A stretch of 64,000 nucleotides of DNA from Clostridia bacterium (GCA_017618135.1 JAFZUV010000020.1:1-64000); one strand, 5' to 3'. Positions 18,288-27,697 are shown, counted from the first letter of the stretch. Program-made: numbers and translations. The notes: generated by a model from the letters alone, not told the origin.

Positions 18288-19329
18288 AAGCAATCTTAAA
18301 AATATGTTGTCTTCAGGCAGAATTATGCCGGTATATGTATTTTTCGGAGATGACGGTTATCTTATAAACCACTATGAAAGCCTTATTATTGATAAAACCT
18401 CCGGAAAGAATAATGATTTCGACTTACAGAAATTTGAAAAAGATGTTGATTTACAGTCTGTTTTTGATTCAATGAACCAGTTTCCTATGTTGTGTGAGCG
18501 GAAATGTGTTGTTTTATCCGATTACGATTTTGAATCGGCATCACCTGAGGAGTTTGAAAAAATTATTTTACTGCTTTCTGATAACTACGAGTTTTCAACC
18601 CTTATATTAAAGCTTGAGGATGTAGAGTTTGATTTTGTCAGATCCGCGCGTGCAAAAAAGATAGTTGCCGCGGCAGACTCTTGCGGAGGTTGCGTTGTTG
18701 AGTTCAAACATCGGAGTATCGGGGAGCTTTCAAAGATGCTTATTAACGGCGCAAAAAAACGCGGATGTGCTTTTAAGAATGACGCCGCAAAATATATGGT
18801 GGAAACCTGCGGCTTCGATATTAACACCCTTGTCAGTGAATTGGACAAGTTGTGTAATTATGTTAATAACGGTATGATTGAAATCGCCGATATAGATAAA
18901 GTCTGTGTAAAATCGGTTGACGCTTCGGTTTATGAATACGCAAGGCAAATTTTAAATATGAATTCATCTGCGGCTTTTAATATTCTGAGCAATCTTTTAT
19001 ATATGCGTATTGAACCTATGATTATTCTGTATACCACCGCTTCCGCATTTGTAGATATAGCAAGGGTGGATGCGGCAAAAAAAGCAAATAAGTCCAATTT
19101 TGATATTGCTTCGGATTTTCCATATAAAAATAAAGGATTTTTAATTGACAGAGCTAAAAATAATTTGCGAAGATTTGATGATAATAAACTGAAGCTGTGT
19201 ATGAATGAGATATTAAATGCTGATAAATCACTCAAAAGCTTTTCTGCCGATTCAAGAGTTGTGCTTGAACAAATGACGGTAAAACTTATATACATTATTG
19301 CAAGCGGTGATTGTATTGATACGGCTTGA
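18271..19329 (+). CDS. holA: DNA polymerase III delta subunit
   Basis: Delta subunit of the clamp loader that opens the beta sliding clamp. The 352-residue protein begins with PVYVFFGDDGYLINHY, the typical N-terminal motif, followed by the AAA+-like fold and a helical collar domain. Translation starts at a GTG (18271) after GGAGGTGAAAA and overlaps the end of the comEC-like gene by 17 bp. The comEC-holA pairing is the standard order in Firmicutes. Confidence 0.93.
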   Translation: MGVIYESNLKNMLSSGRIMPVYVFFGDDGYLINHYESLIIDKTSGKNNDFDLQKFEKDVDLQSVFDSMNQFPMLCERKCVVLSDYDFESASPEEFEKIILLLSDNYEFSTLILKLEDVEFDFVRSARAKKIVAAADSCGGCVVEFKHRSIGELSKMLINGAKKRGCAFKNDAAKYMVETCGFDINTLVSELDKLCNYVNNGMIEIADIDKVCVKSVDASVYEYARQILNMNSSAAFNILSNLLYMRIEPMIILYTTASAFVDIARVDAAKKANKSNFDIASDFPYKNKGFLIDRAKNNLRRFDDNKLKLCMNEILNADKSLKSFSADSRVVLEQMTVKLIYIIASGDCIDTA

Positions 19330-19915
19330 TGAAGTTGTCATTGTTGAGGGAAAATACGATAAAATAACTCTTGAAAACATAATTGATGCCACAATAGTAC
19401 CTACAAACGGGTTTGGTATATATAAGGACAAAAGCAAACGCGATTTGATTAAACTGCTTTCCGAAAAGCACGGTGCAATTATTATAACCGACTCTGATAA
19501 TGCGGGGCAGCAAATACGGGCATATATAAAGAGTTTTTGCGACACAGGCAATATCGTTAATGTTTATCTGCCTCAGATTAAAGGAGTGGAAAGCAGAAAG
19601 ACAAAGCCGTCAAAGCAGGGTTATTTGGGTGTTGAAGGAATGAATTGTAAAACTATTCTGTCGGCTCTTGAAAGAAGCGGTATAGTAGCTTTGACCGACA
19701 AACCAAAAGAGAAAATCAGCAAAACGGATTTATACTTATTCGGTCTCACAGGAGCAGAAGGAAGCAAATCCGCACGAAATAGTTTTTCCGAGTTTGTATC
19801 ATTACCTGTGGGACTTTCGTCTAATGCGTTCTTAGATGCTCTCAATGCTATTTATGATAGAGAAGATTTTAAACGGGAGGCAACAAAATGGCGTCAATCT
19901 CAAGCAATAAATTAA
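19316..19915 (+). CDS. rnmV: Ribonuclease M5-like Toprim protein (DUF4093)
   Basis: RNase M5 matures 5S rRNA. The protein has a Toprim fold: EVVIVEGKYDK with the catalytic glutamate at the start, IIITDSDNAGQQIR with the DxD, and GVEG. A C-terminal DUF4093 domain (about residues 115-195) follows. I chose TTG at 19316, six bases after GGTGA, which gives the family-like MIRLDEVVIVEG; earlier TTG and GTG codons (19298, 19307) are possible. It overlaps holA by 14 bp. The exact substrate is inferred from the family. Confidence 0.85.
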   Translation: MIRLDEVVIVEGKYDKITLENIIDATIVPTNGFGIYKDKSKRDLIKLLSEKHGAIIITDSDNAGQQIRAYIKSFCDTGNIVNVYLPQIKGVESRKTKPSKQGYLGVEGMNCKTILSALERSGIVALTDKPKEKISKTDLYLFGLTGAEGSKSARNSFSEFVSLPVGLSSNAFLDALNAIYDREDFKREATKWRQSQAIN

Positions 19916-20883
19916 AGCTTTTGTATATTGTCAAGATTTTAAAAAAGTACTCTGACGAGGAGCATCCGGTTTCGGCAGCTGACATTATTTCAAAACTTGA
20001 TGCATATGGTATTTCCGCCGAACGAAAAGCTATTTATGACGATATTGAGTGCCTCGTTGAATTTGGGTACGAAATTATTAAGACAAGGGTGCCAAAGCCG
20101 GGATATTTTCTCGGTGAGCGTGATTTCGAATTACCTGAAATATACCTTTTAAAGGATGCTGTGCGCACGGCACATTTTATAACCGAAAAGAAAACTCTTG
20201 ATTTGTGTCGTAAGCTTGATCGGTTTTTGAGTGGATATCAGGTAAAAAACAGTGCTCCGGGTATTTATGTAAATACTGACGGCAAGACTAAAAACGAATC
20301 TATATTTTACAATATTGACACTATAACCCACGCGATTGATAATAACCACAAGATAACATACAAATATGGCGTTCGCGAGCTTAAAGGCAGGGATGTGGTT
20401 ACCGTATATAAAGAGCGTAAAATCAATCCATATGCTACCACATGGCAGGATGATCATTACTACCTGGTAGGTAACTATGATAAGTACGATAATCTTGTTC
20501 ACCTGCGGATTGACCGTATGAAATCCGTTGAAGAAACAACAGAGAAATCAAGACATTTTAGCGAAGTATCTTCTTATAGCGATTCGTTTAATGTTGCTGA
20601 TTACACCAAAAGACTGTTCGATATGTTTGTCGGCAATTTTTCAAGAATTCATTTACGATGTTCTAAAGATACACTTGAGCAAATCGTTGATCGCTTTGGA
20701 AATTCGATTTTTGTTTCAAATGTTACCGATAAATATTTTGAAATTAGTGTTGAGTGCGCTGTCAGTTACGGGCTTGTCAACTGGATTGTGGGATTTTCGG
20801 ATAACATTGAGGTAATATCGCCTGAGCCGTTGCGCACAATGATAAAGGAACGAGCTCAAAAAGTGCTGAATTTGTATAAATAA
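19888..20883 (+). CDS. WYL-domain transcriptional regulator
   Basis: A 331-residue regulator with an N-terminal winged helix (about 1-80, containing SAERKAIYDDIECLVEFGYEI) and a WYL domain in the middle (about 140-225, with INPYATTWQDDHYYLVGNYD). A C-terminal WCX-type extension follows. WYL proteins often sense ligands or nucleic acid and control DNA repair or stress genes. It overlaps the RNase M5-like gene by 28 bp and closes the long operon. The target is unknown. Confidence 0.88.
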   Translation: MASISSNKLKLLYIVKILKKYSDEEHPVSAADIISKLDAYGISAERKAIYDDIECLVEFGYEIIKTRVPKPGYFLGERDFELPEIYLLKDAVRTAHFITEKKTLDLCRKLDRFLSGYQVKNSAPGIYVNTDGKTKNESIFYNIDTITHAIDNNHKITYKYGVRELKGRDVVTVYKERKINPYATTWQDDHYYLVGNYDKYDNLVHLRIDRMKSVEETTEKSRHFSEVSSYSDSFNVADYTKRLFDMFVGNFSRIHLRCSKDTLEQIVDRFGNSIFVSNVTDKYFEISVECAVSYGLVNWIVGFSDNIEVISPEPLRTMIKERAQKVLNLYK

Positions 20884-20886
20884 TGC

Positions 20887-20915
20887 TTGCATATTGTAAT
20901 TATTTGTGATATAAT
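20887..20915 (+). promoter_or_regulatory. Promoter of rpsB-tsf
   Basis: TTGCAT (20887-20892), 17-bp spacer and perfect TATAAT (20910-20915). It starts transcription near 20922, leaving about 120 nt of leader before rpsB. Confidence 0.78.
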
Positions 20916-20921
20916 CTATCG

Positions 20922-21042
20922 GTCAATCTATGTTGACTAAAAATACACACATTTCTTTTGTCCGGTAGAGGTGCGGCTTTTGATACAGAGCCGTTACCGG
21001 GAGGCGGAGGAGATGGAGGGAGAACCTCAGGAGGAATTTATT
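20922..21042 (+). promoter_or_regulatory. Structured leader RNA of rpsB
   Basis: The roughly 120-nt leader has three nested or successive hairpins: GTCAA/TTGAC (20922-20937), a two-part stem CCGGTA/TACCGG (20962-21000) that encloses CGGCT/AGCCG, and GAGG/CCTC (21016-21028) right before the ribosome site AGGAGG (21029-21034). The segment is very purine-rich. The large asymmetric internal loop on one side is typical of a protein-binding RNA site. I do not recognise a named motif. Autoregulation by S2 is an inference. Confidence 0.5.
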
Positions 21043-21849
21043 ATGGCAGTTGTATCAATGAAACAACTTCTTGAAGCCGGTGTTCATTTTGGACATCAGA
21101 CAAGGCGTTGGAACCCAAAAATGGCGCAGTATATTTTTACCGAGCGCAACGGCATCTACATTATAGACCTTCAAAAGACCGTCAAAAAGCTTAACGAAGC
21201 ATATTTGTTTGCCCGCGATATTGCGGCTGAAGGCGGAGATATTCTTTTCGTAGGTACTAAAAAGCAGGCACAGGATTCAATTAAGGAAGAGGCTGAGCAT
21301 TGCGGTATGCCGTATGTCAATGCTCGTTGGCTCGGTGGAATGCTTACTAATTTCAGCACAATTCGTAATCGTATAGGTCGTCTTAATCAGCTTCGTGCCA
21401 TGAAAGAGGATGGCACATTTGATCTTCTTCCCAAAAAGGAAGTAGTAAAGCTTGAGCTTGAAATTGAAAAGCTTGAAAAATTTATAGGCGGCATACAGAA
21501 TATGGAAAGATTGCCGGGTGCACTTTTCATAGTTGATCCGCATAAGGAAAGAATCGCGGTAGCGGAGGCTAAAAAACTCGGTATTCCGATTATTGCCATT
21601 GTAGATACAAACTGCGATCCCGATGAGATTGATGCTGTTATTCCCGGCAACGATGACGCTATCCGTGCGGTTAAGCTCATATCCGAAACTATTGCCGCGG
21701 CTGTCATAGAAGGCAGACAGGGTGAGGAATTCGGCACAGCCGCAAACGATGATGAAACAGATCAGGTTGAAGAAGCTGAAGCAGTTGCACAGCAGGAAGA
21801 GGTTATAGAAACCGAGGAAGAGCCTGCGAAGGAAGAAACTGCTGAGTAA
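21043..21849 (+). CDS. rpsB: 30S ribosomal protein S2
   Basis: Ribosomal protein S2, 268 residues. It starts [20 protein letters not shown] and has the conserved RRWNPKM and [11 protein letters not shown] segments. The acidic C-terminal tail (about 235-268, rich in Glu) is longer than in many homologues. I chose the ATG at 21043, after GGAGGAATTTATT; upstream in-frame codons lie in the structured leader. It is followed by tsf 24 bp later. Confidence 0.97.
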   Translation: MAVVSMKQLLEAGVHFGHQTRRWNPKMAQYIFTERNGIYIIDLQKTVKKLNEAYLFARDIAAEGGDILFVGTKKQAQDSIKEEAEHCGMPYVNARWLGGMLTNFSTIRNRIGRLNQLRAMKEDGTFDLLPKKEVVKLELEIEKLEKFIGGIQNMERLPGALFIVDPHKERIAVAEAKKLGIPIIAIVDTNCDPDEIDAVIPGNDDAIRAVKLISETIAAAVIEGRQGEEFGTAANDDETDQVEEAEAVAQQEEVIETEEEPAKEETAE

Positions 21850-21873
21850 ATCAATTCCATAGGAGGTAATATT

Positions 21874-22785
21874 ATGGCATTTACTGCTAAAGATGTACAG
21901 GCGTTACGCGAAAAAACCGGTTGCGGTATGATGGATTGTAAAAAGGCACTTACCGAAACAAACGGTGATATGGACGCGGCCGCCGATTATTTAAGAGAAA
22001 AAGGCTTGGCTTCACAAGCTAAGAAGGCCGGTAGAATTGCTGCTGAGGGTACAGTGTGCGCTATCAGCGAAAACGGAATTGGAGCGGTCGTTGAAATCAA
22101 TGCAGAGACCGACTTTGTTGCCGGCGGCGAGGAATTTAAGGCTTTGGCGCTTAATGTTGCAAAAATCGTTGCCGCACAAAATCCTGCTGATCTCGATGCA
22201 CTTCTTAAGTGTAGTGAAAACGGTCAAACCGTTGAAGAAATGGTACAGGAGTTATTCCTTAAGGTTCGTGAAAATATTAAAATTCGCAGATTTGCCCGCT
22301 ATGAGGGTAAGGTTATCACCTATGTTCATGCAGGCGGCAAAATCGGCGTTATGGTTAACTTTGACACCGAGCTTGACGAGGGCAACGCGGATTTTGTTAC
22401 TATGGGCAAGAATATTGCAATGCAGATAGCCGCTATGAATCCGGGATATCTTGATGAGGCTTCTGTACCTGCTGAAGTAATCGAGAAAGAAAAGGCTATT
22501 CTTATTGCTCAGATGAAAGAGGATCCGAAGATGGCTAATAAGCCGGACGCTGTTCTCGGAAAAATAGTTGAAGGAAAAATCTGTAAGTATTATAAGGAAA
22601 ATTGCCTTGTGGATCAGCAGTTCGTTATGGATGGAGAGCTTACCGTTGGTAAGTATGTAGAGAAAACCGCTAAAGAGTTGGGCAGTGACATTAAGATTGT
22701 ATCATTTGTGCGCTTTGAAAAAGGCGAAGGAATTGAAAAGCGTGTTGATGATTTTGCCGCAGAAGTCGCAAGTATGATTAAATAA
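21874..22785 (+). CDS. tsf: Translation elongation factor Ts
   Basis: EF-Ts recycles EF-Tu by nucleotide exchange. The 303-residue protein begins with the UBA-like domain (VQALREKTGCGMMDCKKAL) and has the conserved ETDFVA motif in the core. It follows rpsB in the universal order, has an AGGAGG ribosome site and ends before a strong terminator. Confidence 0.97.
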   Translation: MAFTAKDVQALREKTGCGMMDCKKALTETNGDMDAAADYLREKGLASQAKKAGRIAAEGTVCAISENGIGAVVEINAETDFVAGGEEFKALALNVAKIVAAQNPADLDALLKCSENGQTVEEMVQELFLKVRENIKIRRFARYEGKVITYVHAGGKIGVMVNFDTELDEGNADFVTMGKNIAMQIAAMNPGYLDEASVPAEVIEKEKAILIAQMKEDPKMANKPDAVLGKIVEGKICKYYKENCLVDQQFVMDGELTVGKYVEKTAKELGSDIKIVSFVRFEKGEGIEKRVDDFAAEVASMIK

Positions 22786-22807
22786 TTGTTTATCTGATAT
22801 GTTAAAG

Positions 22808-22839
22808 AGCAGATTGCTTATTCGGCAGTCTGCTTTTTT
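22808..22839 (+). terminator. Terminator of rpsB-tsf
   Basis: Ten-pair stem AGCAGATTGC/GCAGTCTGCT (one G-T pair) with a 7-nt loop, followed by a run of T. Confidence 0.85.
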
Positions 22840-22884
22840 ATTGATTTTTAACGGTTAATATGATACTATAATTTGGGTGATGTT

Positions 22885-23607
22885 ATGAAAATTATAATGA
22901 TCAGACATGGTGATCCGGATTACGCAAATGATACGCTTACAAGAAAAGGAAGGTATGAGGCGCTCGCGCTTGCCAGGTATTTAAAAAATAAGCATGTAAG
23001 CGAATTTTATTGTTCACCCATGGGCAGGGCGCGGGATACTGCCGCTCCTACACTCAGCGCAACTGGCAGGAAAGCTCAGATACTTGATTGGCTTCAGGAA
23101 TTTCCCGGGTATATAGTAGACCCCATAACTTTAAAAAAACGCATACCGTGGGATCTTATACCTGCTCAGTGGACGCAAATATCCGAACTGTATGATAAGG
23201 ACAAATGGCTTGATGCCGATATAATGAAAACCGGTGATGTTAAAGAAGTTTATGAATATGTTTGCCGTGAGCTTGATGAATTTCTTGCAGCACACGGATA
23301 TATAAGAGAAGGCGCCTGCTATAAAGCGGTAAGGTCAAATCACGATACCATTGTGTTTTTTTGCCATTTTGGTATTCAGTGTGTTCTGCTTTCGCATTTG
23401 CTTGGTATATCTCCTGTCGTATTATGGCAGGGCACAGTTTGTTCGCCAACAGGAATAACAGCACTTGCCACTGAAGAGCGCGAAGAAGGCACAGCTTATT
23501 TCAGATGTAATCGTTTTGGCGAGCTTACGCACCTTTATGTCGACGGACAAGCGCCATCCTTTGCGGCAAGATTTAGAGAGACTGCAAACGATGACGAGGG
23601 CATTTGA
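22885..23607 (+). CDS. Histidine phosphatase family protein
   Basis: Phosphoglycerate-mutase-like protein of about 240 residues. The catalytic RHG motif is at the start (IIMIRHGDPDY), the second active-site arginine is in the CSPMGRARDTA segment, and a late histidine lies in FFCHFGIQ. These are the features of the histidine phosphatase superfamily, but the substrate cannot be read. I chose the ATG at 22885 after GGGTGATG. A TATAAT-like -10 lies just upstream without a convincing -35. It is 1 bp from the flavoprotein downstream. Confidence 0.85.
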   Translation: MKIIMIRHGDPDYANDTLTRKGRYEALALARYLKNKHVSEFYCSPMGRARDTAAPTLSATGRKAQILDWLQEFPGYIVDPITLKKRIPWDLIPAQWTQISELYDKDKWLDADIMKTGDVKEVYEYVCRELDEFLAAHGYIREGACYKAVRSNHDTIVFFCHFGIQCVLLSHLLGISPVVLWQGTVCSPTGITALATEEREEGTAYFRCNRFGELTHLYVDGQAPSFAARFRETANDDEGI

Positions 23608-23608
23608 T

Positions 23609-24859
23609 ATGGAAAAATTTTTCGATGTTTGCATTGTGGGTGGAGGAGCTTCCGGATTAGCTGCGGCGGTTTACATTAAGCAGAAAAAACCGAGTGTTTC
23701 TGTTGCGGTGCTTGAGCGCTTACCGCGAGTTGGAAAGAAGCTTATCACTACCGGAAACGGTAGATGTAATCTTACCAATTCTGATGAGTCAATTACGCAT
23801 TTTCACGGTGACAATCCATACTTTGCGGAGTATGCTATTCTAAAATACAACAATAAAGAGTTAGAGCGTTTTTTTAAATCTATTGGTTTGCCGCTTTATT
23901 ATGACGAGACAGGTCGTGCCTATCCGGCGTCGCTTCAGGCTTCATCAGTAGTTGACGCTTTGCGGTTTTCTTGCGATATGCTGGGAGTCGATACATTTGT
24001 TGACTGTATGGTAACAGATATTATCTTTGGTCAGAGTTGGAGTGCTCTGAAGACCGAATTGGGCGATTTCAGCGCAAAAAGCGTTGTGTTTGCCACAGGG
24101 CTTTATTCCGGTGGCAAAAAACTCGGATGTGACGGATATATTTATAAGCTTTTAAAAAGCAAAGGGGAAAAATGTATACCGGTCACACCGGCCATTGTTC
24201 AGGTAAAAACCGATACTGATATTGTGCGCGCGCTTAAAGGCATTAAAGTTAATGCCGCCGCATCGCTTTATATTTCCTCAAAATTAGTAAAGCGTGCGAC
24301 AGGCGAGGTGCTTTTTTGTGATTACGGTCTGTCAGGTCCGCCTATTTTGCAAATTGCCAGAGAAGTTGAAAGAAAGGACACCGAAAAGACAATTTCACTT
24401 GACTTAATGCCTGAAAGCAATATAGATGAAGTTGTTACCCTGTTATTATCTCTCAGAGATGTTTTATATTATCGTAAGCTTGATGAGTATTTAAGCGGCG
24501 CAATCAATAAGCGGTTAGGGCAGTCTATTATTAAATCCGCAGGCTTAAAGCTCTCTGACAGTGTTAATTGTCTGCAAGAAAGTGACATAAGGCAAATAGC
24601 AAAAGTTATTAAAAGCTTCAATTTCAGAGCAGTCAGCACCACCGGATTTGAAAATTCTCAGGTCACAGCAGGAGGTCTTGACACATGCGGCTTTGATAAC
24701 AGGACGATGATGTCTAAAAAGTATAAGGGTGTTTATGCGGTAGGAGAGTTGCTTGATATAGACGGTGATTGTGGCGGATATAATTTACATTTTGCCTTTT
24801 CAAGCGCCTTTTGTGCCGCGGAAAGTATTTTAGAAGGAATAGAGAATGGTAAAGATTGA
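23609..24859 (+). CDS. HI0933/BaiN-like NAD(P)/FAD-dependent oxidoreductase
   Basis: A 416-residue flavoprotein with the dinucleotide-binding motif GGGASGLAAA at the N-terminus, the family motif GNGRCNLTN near residue 50, and a C-terminal second FAD contact (AVGELLDIDGDCGGYN). This family includes BaiN, proposed to act in bile acid dehydroxylation, but most members have no known substrate. The start at 23609 removes a long upstream extension that overlaps the phosphatase gene. It overlaps the next flavoprotein by 14 bp. Confidence 0.88.
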   Translation: MEKFFDVCIVGGGASGLAAAVYIKQKKPSVSVAVLERLPRVGKKLITTGNGRCNLTNSDESITHFHGDNPYFAEYAILKYNNKELERFFKSIGLPLYYDETGRAYPASLQASSVVDALRFSCDMLGVDTFVDCMVTDIIFGQSWSALKTELGDFSAKSVVFATGLYSGGKKLGCDGYIYKLLKSKGEKCIPVTPAIVQVKTDTDIVRALKGIKVNAAASLYISSKLVKRATGEVLFCDYGLSGPPILQIAREVERKDTEKTISLDLMPESNIDEVVTLLLSLRDVLYYRKLDEYLSGAINKRLGQSIIKSAGLKLSDSVNCLQESDIRQIAKVIKSFNFRAVSTTGFENSQVTAGGLDTCGFDNRTMMSKKYKGVYAVGELLDIDGDCGGYNLHFAFSSAFCAAESILEGIENGKD

Positions 24860-26402
24860 TGGCGTTATTTTGCCGCTTGATACGGATTTTACAAATGTGA
24901 ATAATATGCTTAAAAAAACGATAGAGCCTGAAAACTCTGTCGTTTCTGTGCGCTTGTTTAGAAAATCTGTTGACGCAAGAGGCAGTATCCCTCACTTTTC
25001 TTGTTCTTTTTTGCTTGAAGTTAAAGATGAAAAGAAGTTTTTGAAAAAGAATAAAAAAGGAAAGATTTTTAATGAATTTCCTTATGTTTTTAAAAAATCC
25101 GCTGTAACACTAAAAAACCGTCCTGTTGTTGTGGGATTTGGTCCGGCGGGGATGTTTGCAGCGCTTACTCTCGCGCGTGCAGGCATGAATCCAATAGTAA
25201 TAGAGCGTGGTTGTGACATTGATACCAGAACAGAAGATGTAAAAGAGTTCTTTTCGGGAGGGAAGCTTAAAGAAAACTCTAACATTCAGTTCGGTGAGGG
25301 CGGCGCCGGTACATTTTCTGACGGTAAGCTTAATACCGGTATTAAGGATTTTCGCGTGCGTGCAGTGCTTGAAGCGTTTGTAGAATTTGGTGCTGACCGC
25401 GATATTCTATATGAGGCAAAACCGCATATTGGCACCGATGTTTTACGCCTGGTTGTTAAGAACATAAGGAAAGAAATAATAAAGCTCGGCGGCGAAGTAA
25501 GATTTAATACTTGTCTTGAAAATATATTTGTTTCAGGTTCAAAGGTTGTGGGTATTATAGCCTCCGATAATGAAATAAAAACCGATTATTTGTTTTTATG
25601 TATCGGTCATTCGGCAAGGGATACATACAGGCTTATTAAAAACAAAGGGTTTGATATGTGCCGAAAGCCGTTTGCCGTGGGAGTGAGAATTGAACACCTG
25701 CAAAGTGATATTGACAGTGCTCTTTACGGTAGGTATGCGAGTCATAAAAATCTAAGCGCCGCGGATTATAAGCTTGCTGTACATTTACAGTCGGGCAGGG
25801 GAGTTTATACCTTCTGTATGTGTCCCGGCGGTTATGTCATAAATGCCTCCAGTGAAAGCGGGGGGATTGTTACAAACGGTATGAGCTATAAAGATAGGAA
25901 CGGTACTAATGCGAACAGCGCATTACTTGTGGGTGTATCGCCTGAAGATATTGCGGGATATGATGTTCTTGGAGGTGTGTATTTTCAGCGGGAAATTGAA
26001 AGACTGGCTTACAGCGCCTGCGGTGGTAAAGCTCCTGTATGCAGCGTTGGTTACTTTTTAGGGCGTACTGAAAATCAAATCGGCAGAGTGAAGCCCACAA
26101 TAAAACCCGGCTATGAATTGTTTAATGTTGGGAAACTGTTTCCTGATTATATAACCAACTCGTTAAAAGAGGGCATTATTTCCATGGGTAATAAAATCAA
26201 CGGGTTTGCAGACGACGAGGCTATCCTTACGGCACCGGAGATGCGTTCATCATCTCCGGTAAGGATACTAAGGCAGGATAGTATGCAAAGTGTTAATATC
26301 GAAGGGGTGTATCCGTGCGGTGAGGGTGCCGGTTATGCGGGTGGTATTGTTTCTGCGGCTGTTGACGGCATTAAAGCGGCAGAAAAAATAATAATTATTT
26401 GA
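24846..26402 (+). CDS. FAD-dependent oxidoreductase of the long two-domain family
   Basis: A 518-residue flavoprotein. The N-terminal 90 residues form a basic domain of unknown role. The FAD-binding motif GFGPAGMFAALTLARAG follows near residue 97, then the family motif GEGGAGTFSDGKLNTG near 150, and it ends with PCGEGAGYAGGIVSAAVDG. The family is widespread in Clostridia and has no established reaction. It is coupled to the preceding flavoprotein, and the gapA promoter lies just after it. Confidence 0.87.
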   Translation: MVKIDGVILPLDTDFTNVNNMLKKTIEPENSVVSVRLFRKSVDARGSIPHFSCSFLLEVKDEKKFLKKNKKGKIFNEFPYVFKKSAVTLKNRPVVVGFGPAGMFAALTLARAGMNPIVIERGCDIDTRTEDVKEFFSGGKLKENSNIQFGEGGAGTFSDGKLNTGIKDFRVRAVLEAFVEFGADRDILYEAKPHIGTDVLRLVVKNIRKEIIKLGGEVRFNTCLENIFVSGSKVVGIIASDNEIKTDYLFLCIGHSARDTYRLIKNKGFDMCRKPFAVGVRIEHLQSDIDSALYGRYASHKNLSAADYKLAVHLQSGRGVYTFCMCPGGYVINASSESGGIVTNGMSYKDRNGTNANSALLVGVSPEDIAGYDVLGGVYFQREIERLAYSACGGKAPVCSVGYFLGRTENQIGRVKPTIKPGYELFNVGKLFPDYITNSLKEGIISMGNKINGFADDEAILTAPEMRSSSPVRILRQDSMQSVNIEGVYPCGEGAGYAGGIVSAAVDGIKAAEKIIII

Positions 26403-26411
26403 TAAAATGTC

Positions 26412-26440
26412 TTGAAAAATCTTCACAAATAGGTTAAAAT
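26412..26440 (+). promoter_or_regulatory. Promoter of the GAPDH gene
   Basis: TTGAAA (26412-26417), 17-bp spacer and TAAAAT (26435-26440), 34 bp before the ATG, with an AGGAGG ribosome site in between. Confidence 0.7.
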
Positions 26441-26473
26441 AGGGAAAGTATAATTTTAGGAGGTTTTCTTATT

Positions 26474-27484
26474 ATGGTAAAGGTTGCAATTAATGGTTTT
26501 GGTCGTATCGGTCGTTTGGCATTTCGCCAGATGTTCGGTGCTGAGGGTTATGAGATTGTAGCAATTAATGATCTCACAAGCCCCGCAATGCTCGCTCATC
26601 TCTTGAAGTATGATTCTGCTCAGGGCAGATATGCTTTGGCTGATAAAGTAGTGGCCGGCGAGGATAGCATCACTGTTGACGGTAAAACCATAAAAATCTA
26701 TGCTGAGAAAAATGCCGCTGATCTTCCTTGGGGTGAAATCGGCGTTGATGTTGTTTTGGAATGCACAGGTTTCTATTGCTCAAAGGAAAAGAGTCAGGCT
26801 CATATTGATGCCGGTGCTAAAAAGGTTGTTATTTCTGCTCCTGCAGGCAAGGATCTTCCCACTATCGTTTTCAGCGTTAACGAGAATACTCTTACTAAGG
26901 ATGATAAAATCATCTCTGCCGCTTCTTGCACAACTAACTGCTTAGCTCCTATGGCTAACGCTCTTAATAAGTATGCACCGATTCAGAGCGGTATTATGAC
27001 AACTGTTCACGCTTTTACAGGCGATCAGATGGTTCTTGACGGTCCGCACAGAAAAGGCGACCTTCGTCGTGCCCGTGCCGCTGCTGTTAACATAGTTCCT
27101 AACTCAACAGGTGCTGCAAAGGCAATCGGTCTTGTTATTCCGGAGCTTAACGGCAAGCTTATCGGTTCTGCTCAGCGTGTTCCTGTTCCGACAGGTTCTA
27201 CAACTATTCTTGTAGCAGTTGTTAAGGGCAAGGATATCACAGTTGAGGGTATCAACGCTGCAATGAAAGCCGCTTCAAGCGCTTCGTTCGGTTATACTGA
27301 AGAGCCGCTTGTATCTTCCGATATAATTGGTATTACCTATGGTTCGCTTTTTGATGCTACTCAGACGATGGTAACAAAGATTGATGACGATACCTATCAG
27401 GTTCAGGTTGTATCATGGTATGATAATGAAAACAGCTATACAAGCCAGATGGTACGCACAATCAAGTATTTTGCAGAGATATAA
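26474..27484 (+). CDS. gap: Glyceraldehyde-3-phosphate dehydrogenase (NAD-type)
   Basis: Central glycolytic enzyme that oxidises glyceraldehyde-3-phosphate to 1,3-bisphosphoglycerate. The 336-residue protein starts with the NAD-binding [15 protein letters not shown] and has the catalytic cysteine in [12 protein letters not shown] near residue 150. Asp after VAIN favours NAD over NADP. It is a single-gene unit between its own promoter and terminator, and its codon use looks optimised as expected for an abundant protein. Confidence 0.97.
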   Translation: MVKVAINGFGRIGRLAFRQMFGAEGYEIVAINDLTSPAMLAHLLKYDSAQGRYALADKVVAGEDSITVDGKTIKIYAEKNAADLPWGEIGVDVVLECTGFYCSKEKSQAHIDAGAKKVVISAPAGKDLPTIVFSVNENTLTKDDKIISAASCTTNCLAPMANALNKYAPIQSGIMTTVHAFTGDQMVLDGPHRKGDLRRARAAAVNIVPNSTGAAKAIGLVIPELNGKLIGSAQRVPVPTGSTTILVAVVKGKDITVEGINAAMKAASSASFGYTEEPLVSSDIIGITYGSLFDATQTMVTKIDDDTYQVQVVSWYDNENSYTSQMVRTIKYFAEI

Positions 27485-27503
27485 TTTAAGGTATCATAAG
27501 ACG

Positions 27504-27531
27504 GCGGCGCCCTAATAAGGGCGCCGCTTTT
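27504..27531 (+). terminator. Terminator of the GAPDH gene
   Basis: Ten-pair GC-rich stem GCGGCGCCCT/AGGGCGCCGC with a 4-nt loop and TTTTCT after it. It also separates the convergent mini-protein gene on the minus strand. Confidence 0.85.
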
Positions 27532-27548
27532 CTATGGATTTTTGCTGA

Positions 27549-27665
27549 TTAGTTACCGCAACCGCAACCACAGCCACAACCGTTATCATTGTTGCCGCAG
27601 CAGGTGAGTAAGAGAATGAGGATGATTATCCAAGTGCAGTTTCCACCAAAACCATTGTTACACAT
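27549..27665 (-). CDS. 38-residue Cys/Gly-rich hydrophobic mini-protein
   Basis: A minus-strand ORF too short for most callers. It starts at ATG 27663-27665 behind AAAGGAGG at ideal spacing and ends with TAA. The protein has a polar start MCNNGFGGNCTW, a hydrophobic stretch IIILILLLTCC, and a tail of alternating Gly-Cys (about four repeats). Nine of 38 residues are cysteine. It resembles the small YjcZ-type sporulation or coat-associated peptides in layout, but I would not assign it firmly. The tail could bind metal. It is divergent from ctsR. Confidence 0.72.
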   Translation of the reverse strand: MCNNGFGGNCTWIIILILLLTCCGNNDNGCGCGCGCGN

Positions 27666-27697
27666 AATATAAAGACCTCCTTTTCGTCTTTCACCAC

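Noticed and set aside
20961..21000. Possible lysine riboswitch because of GGTAGAGGTGCGG
   Set aside because: Only this short match to the L-box start is present. The five-helix core and the later conserved segments are missing, and the downstream gene is rpsB.
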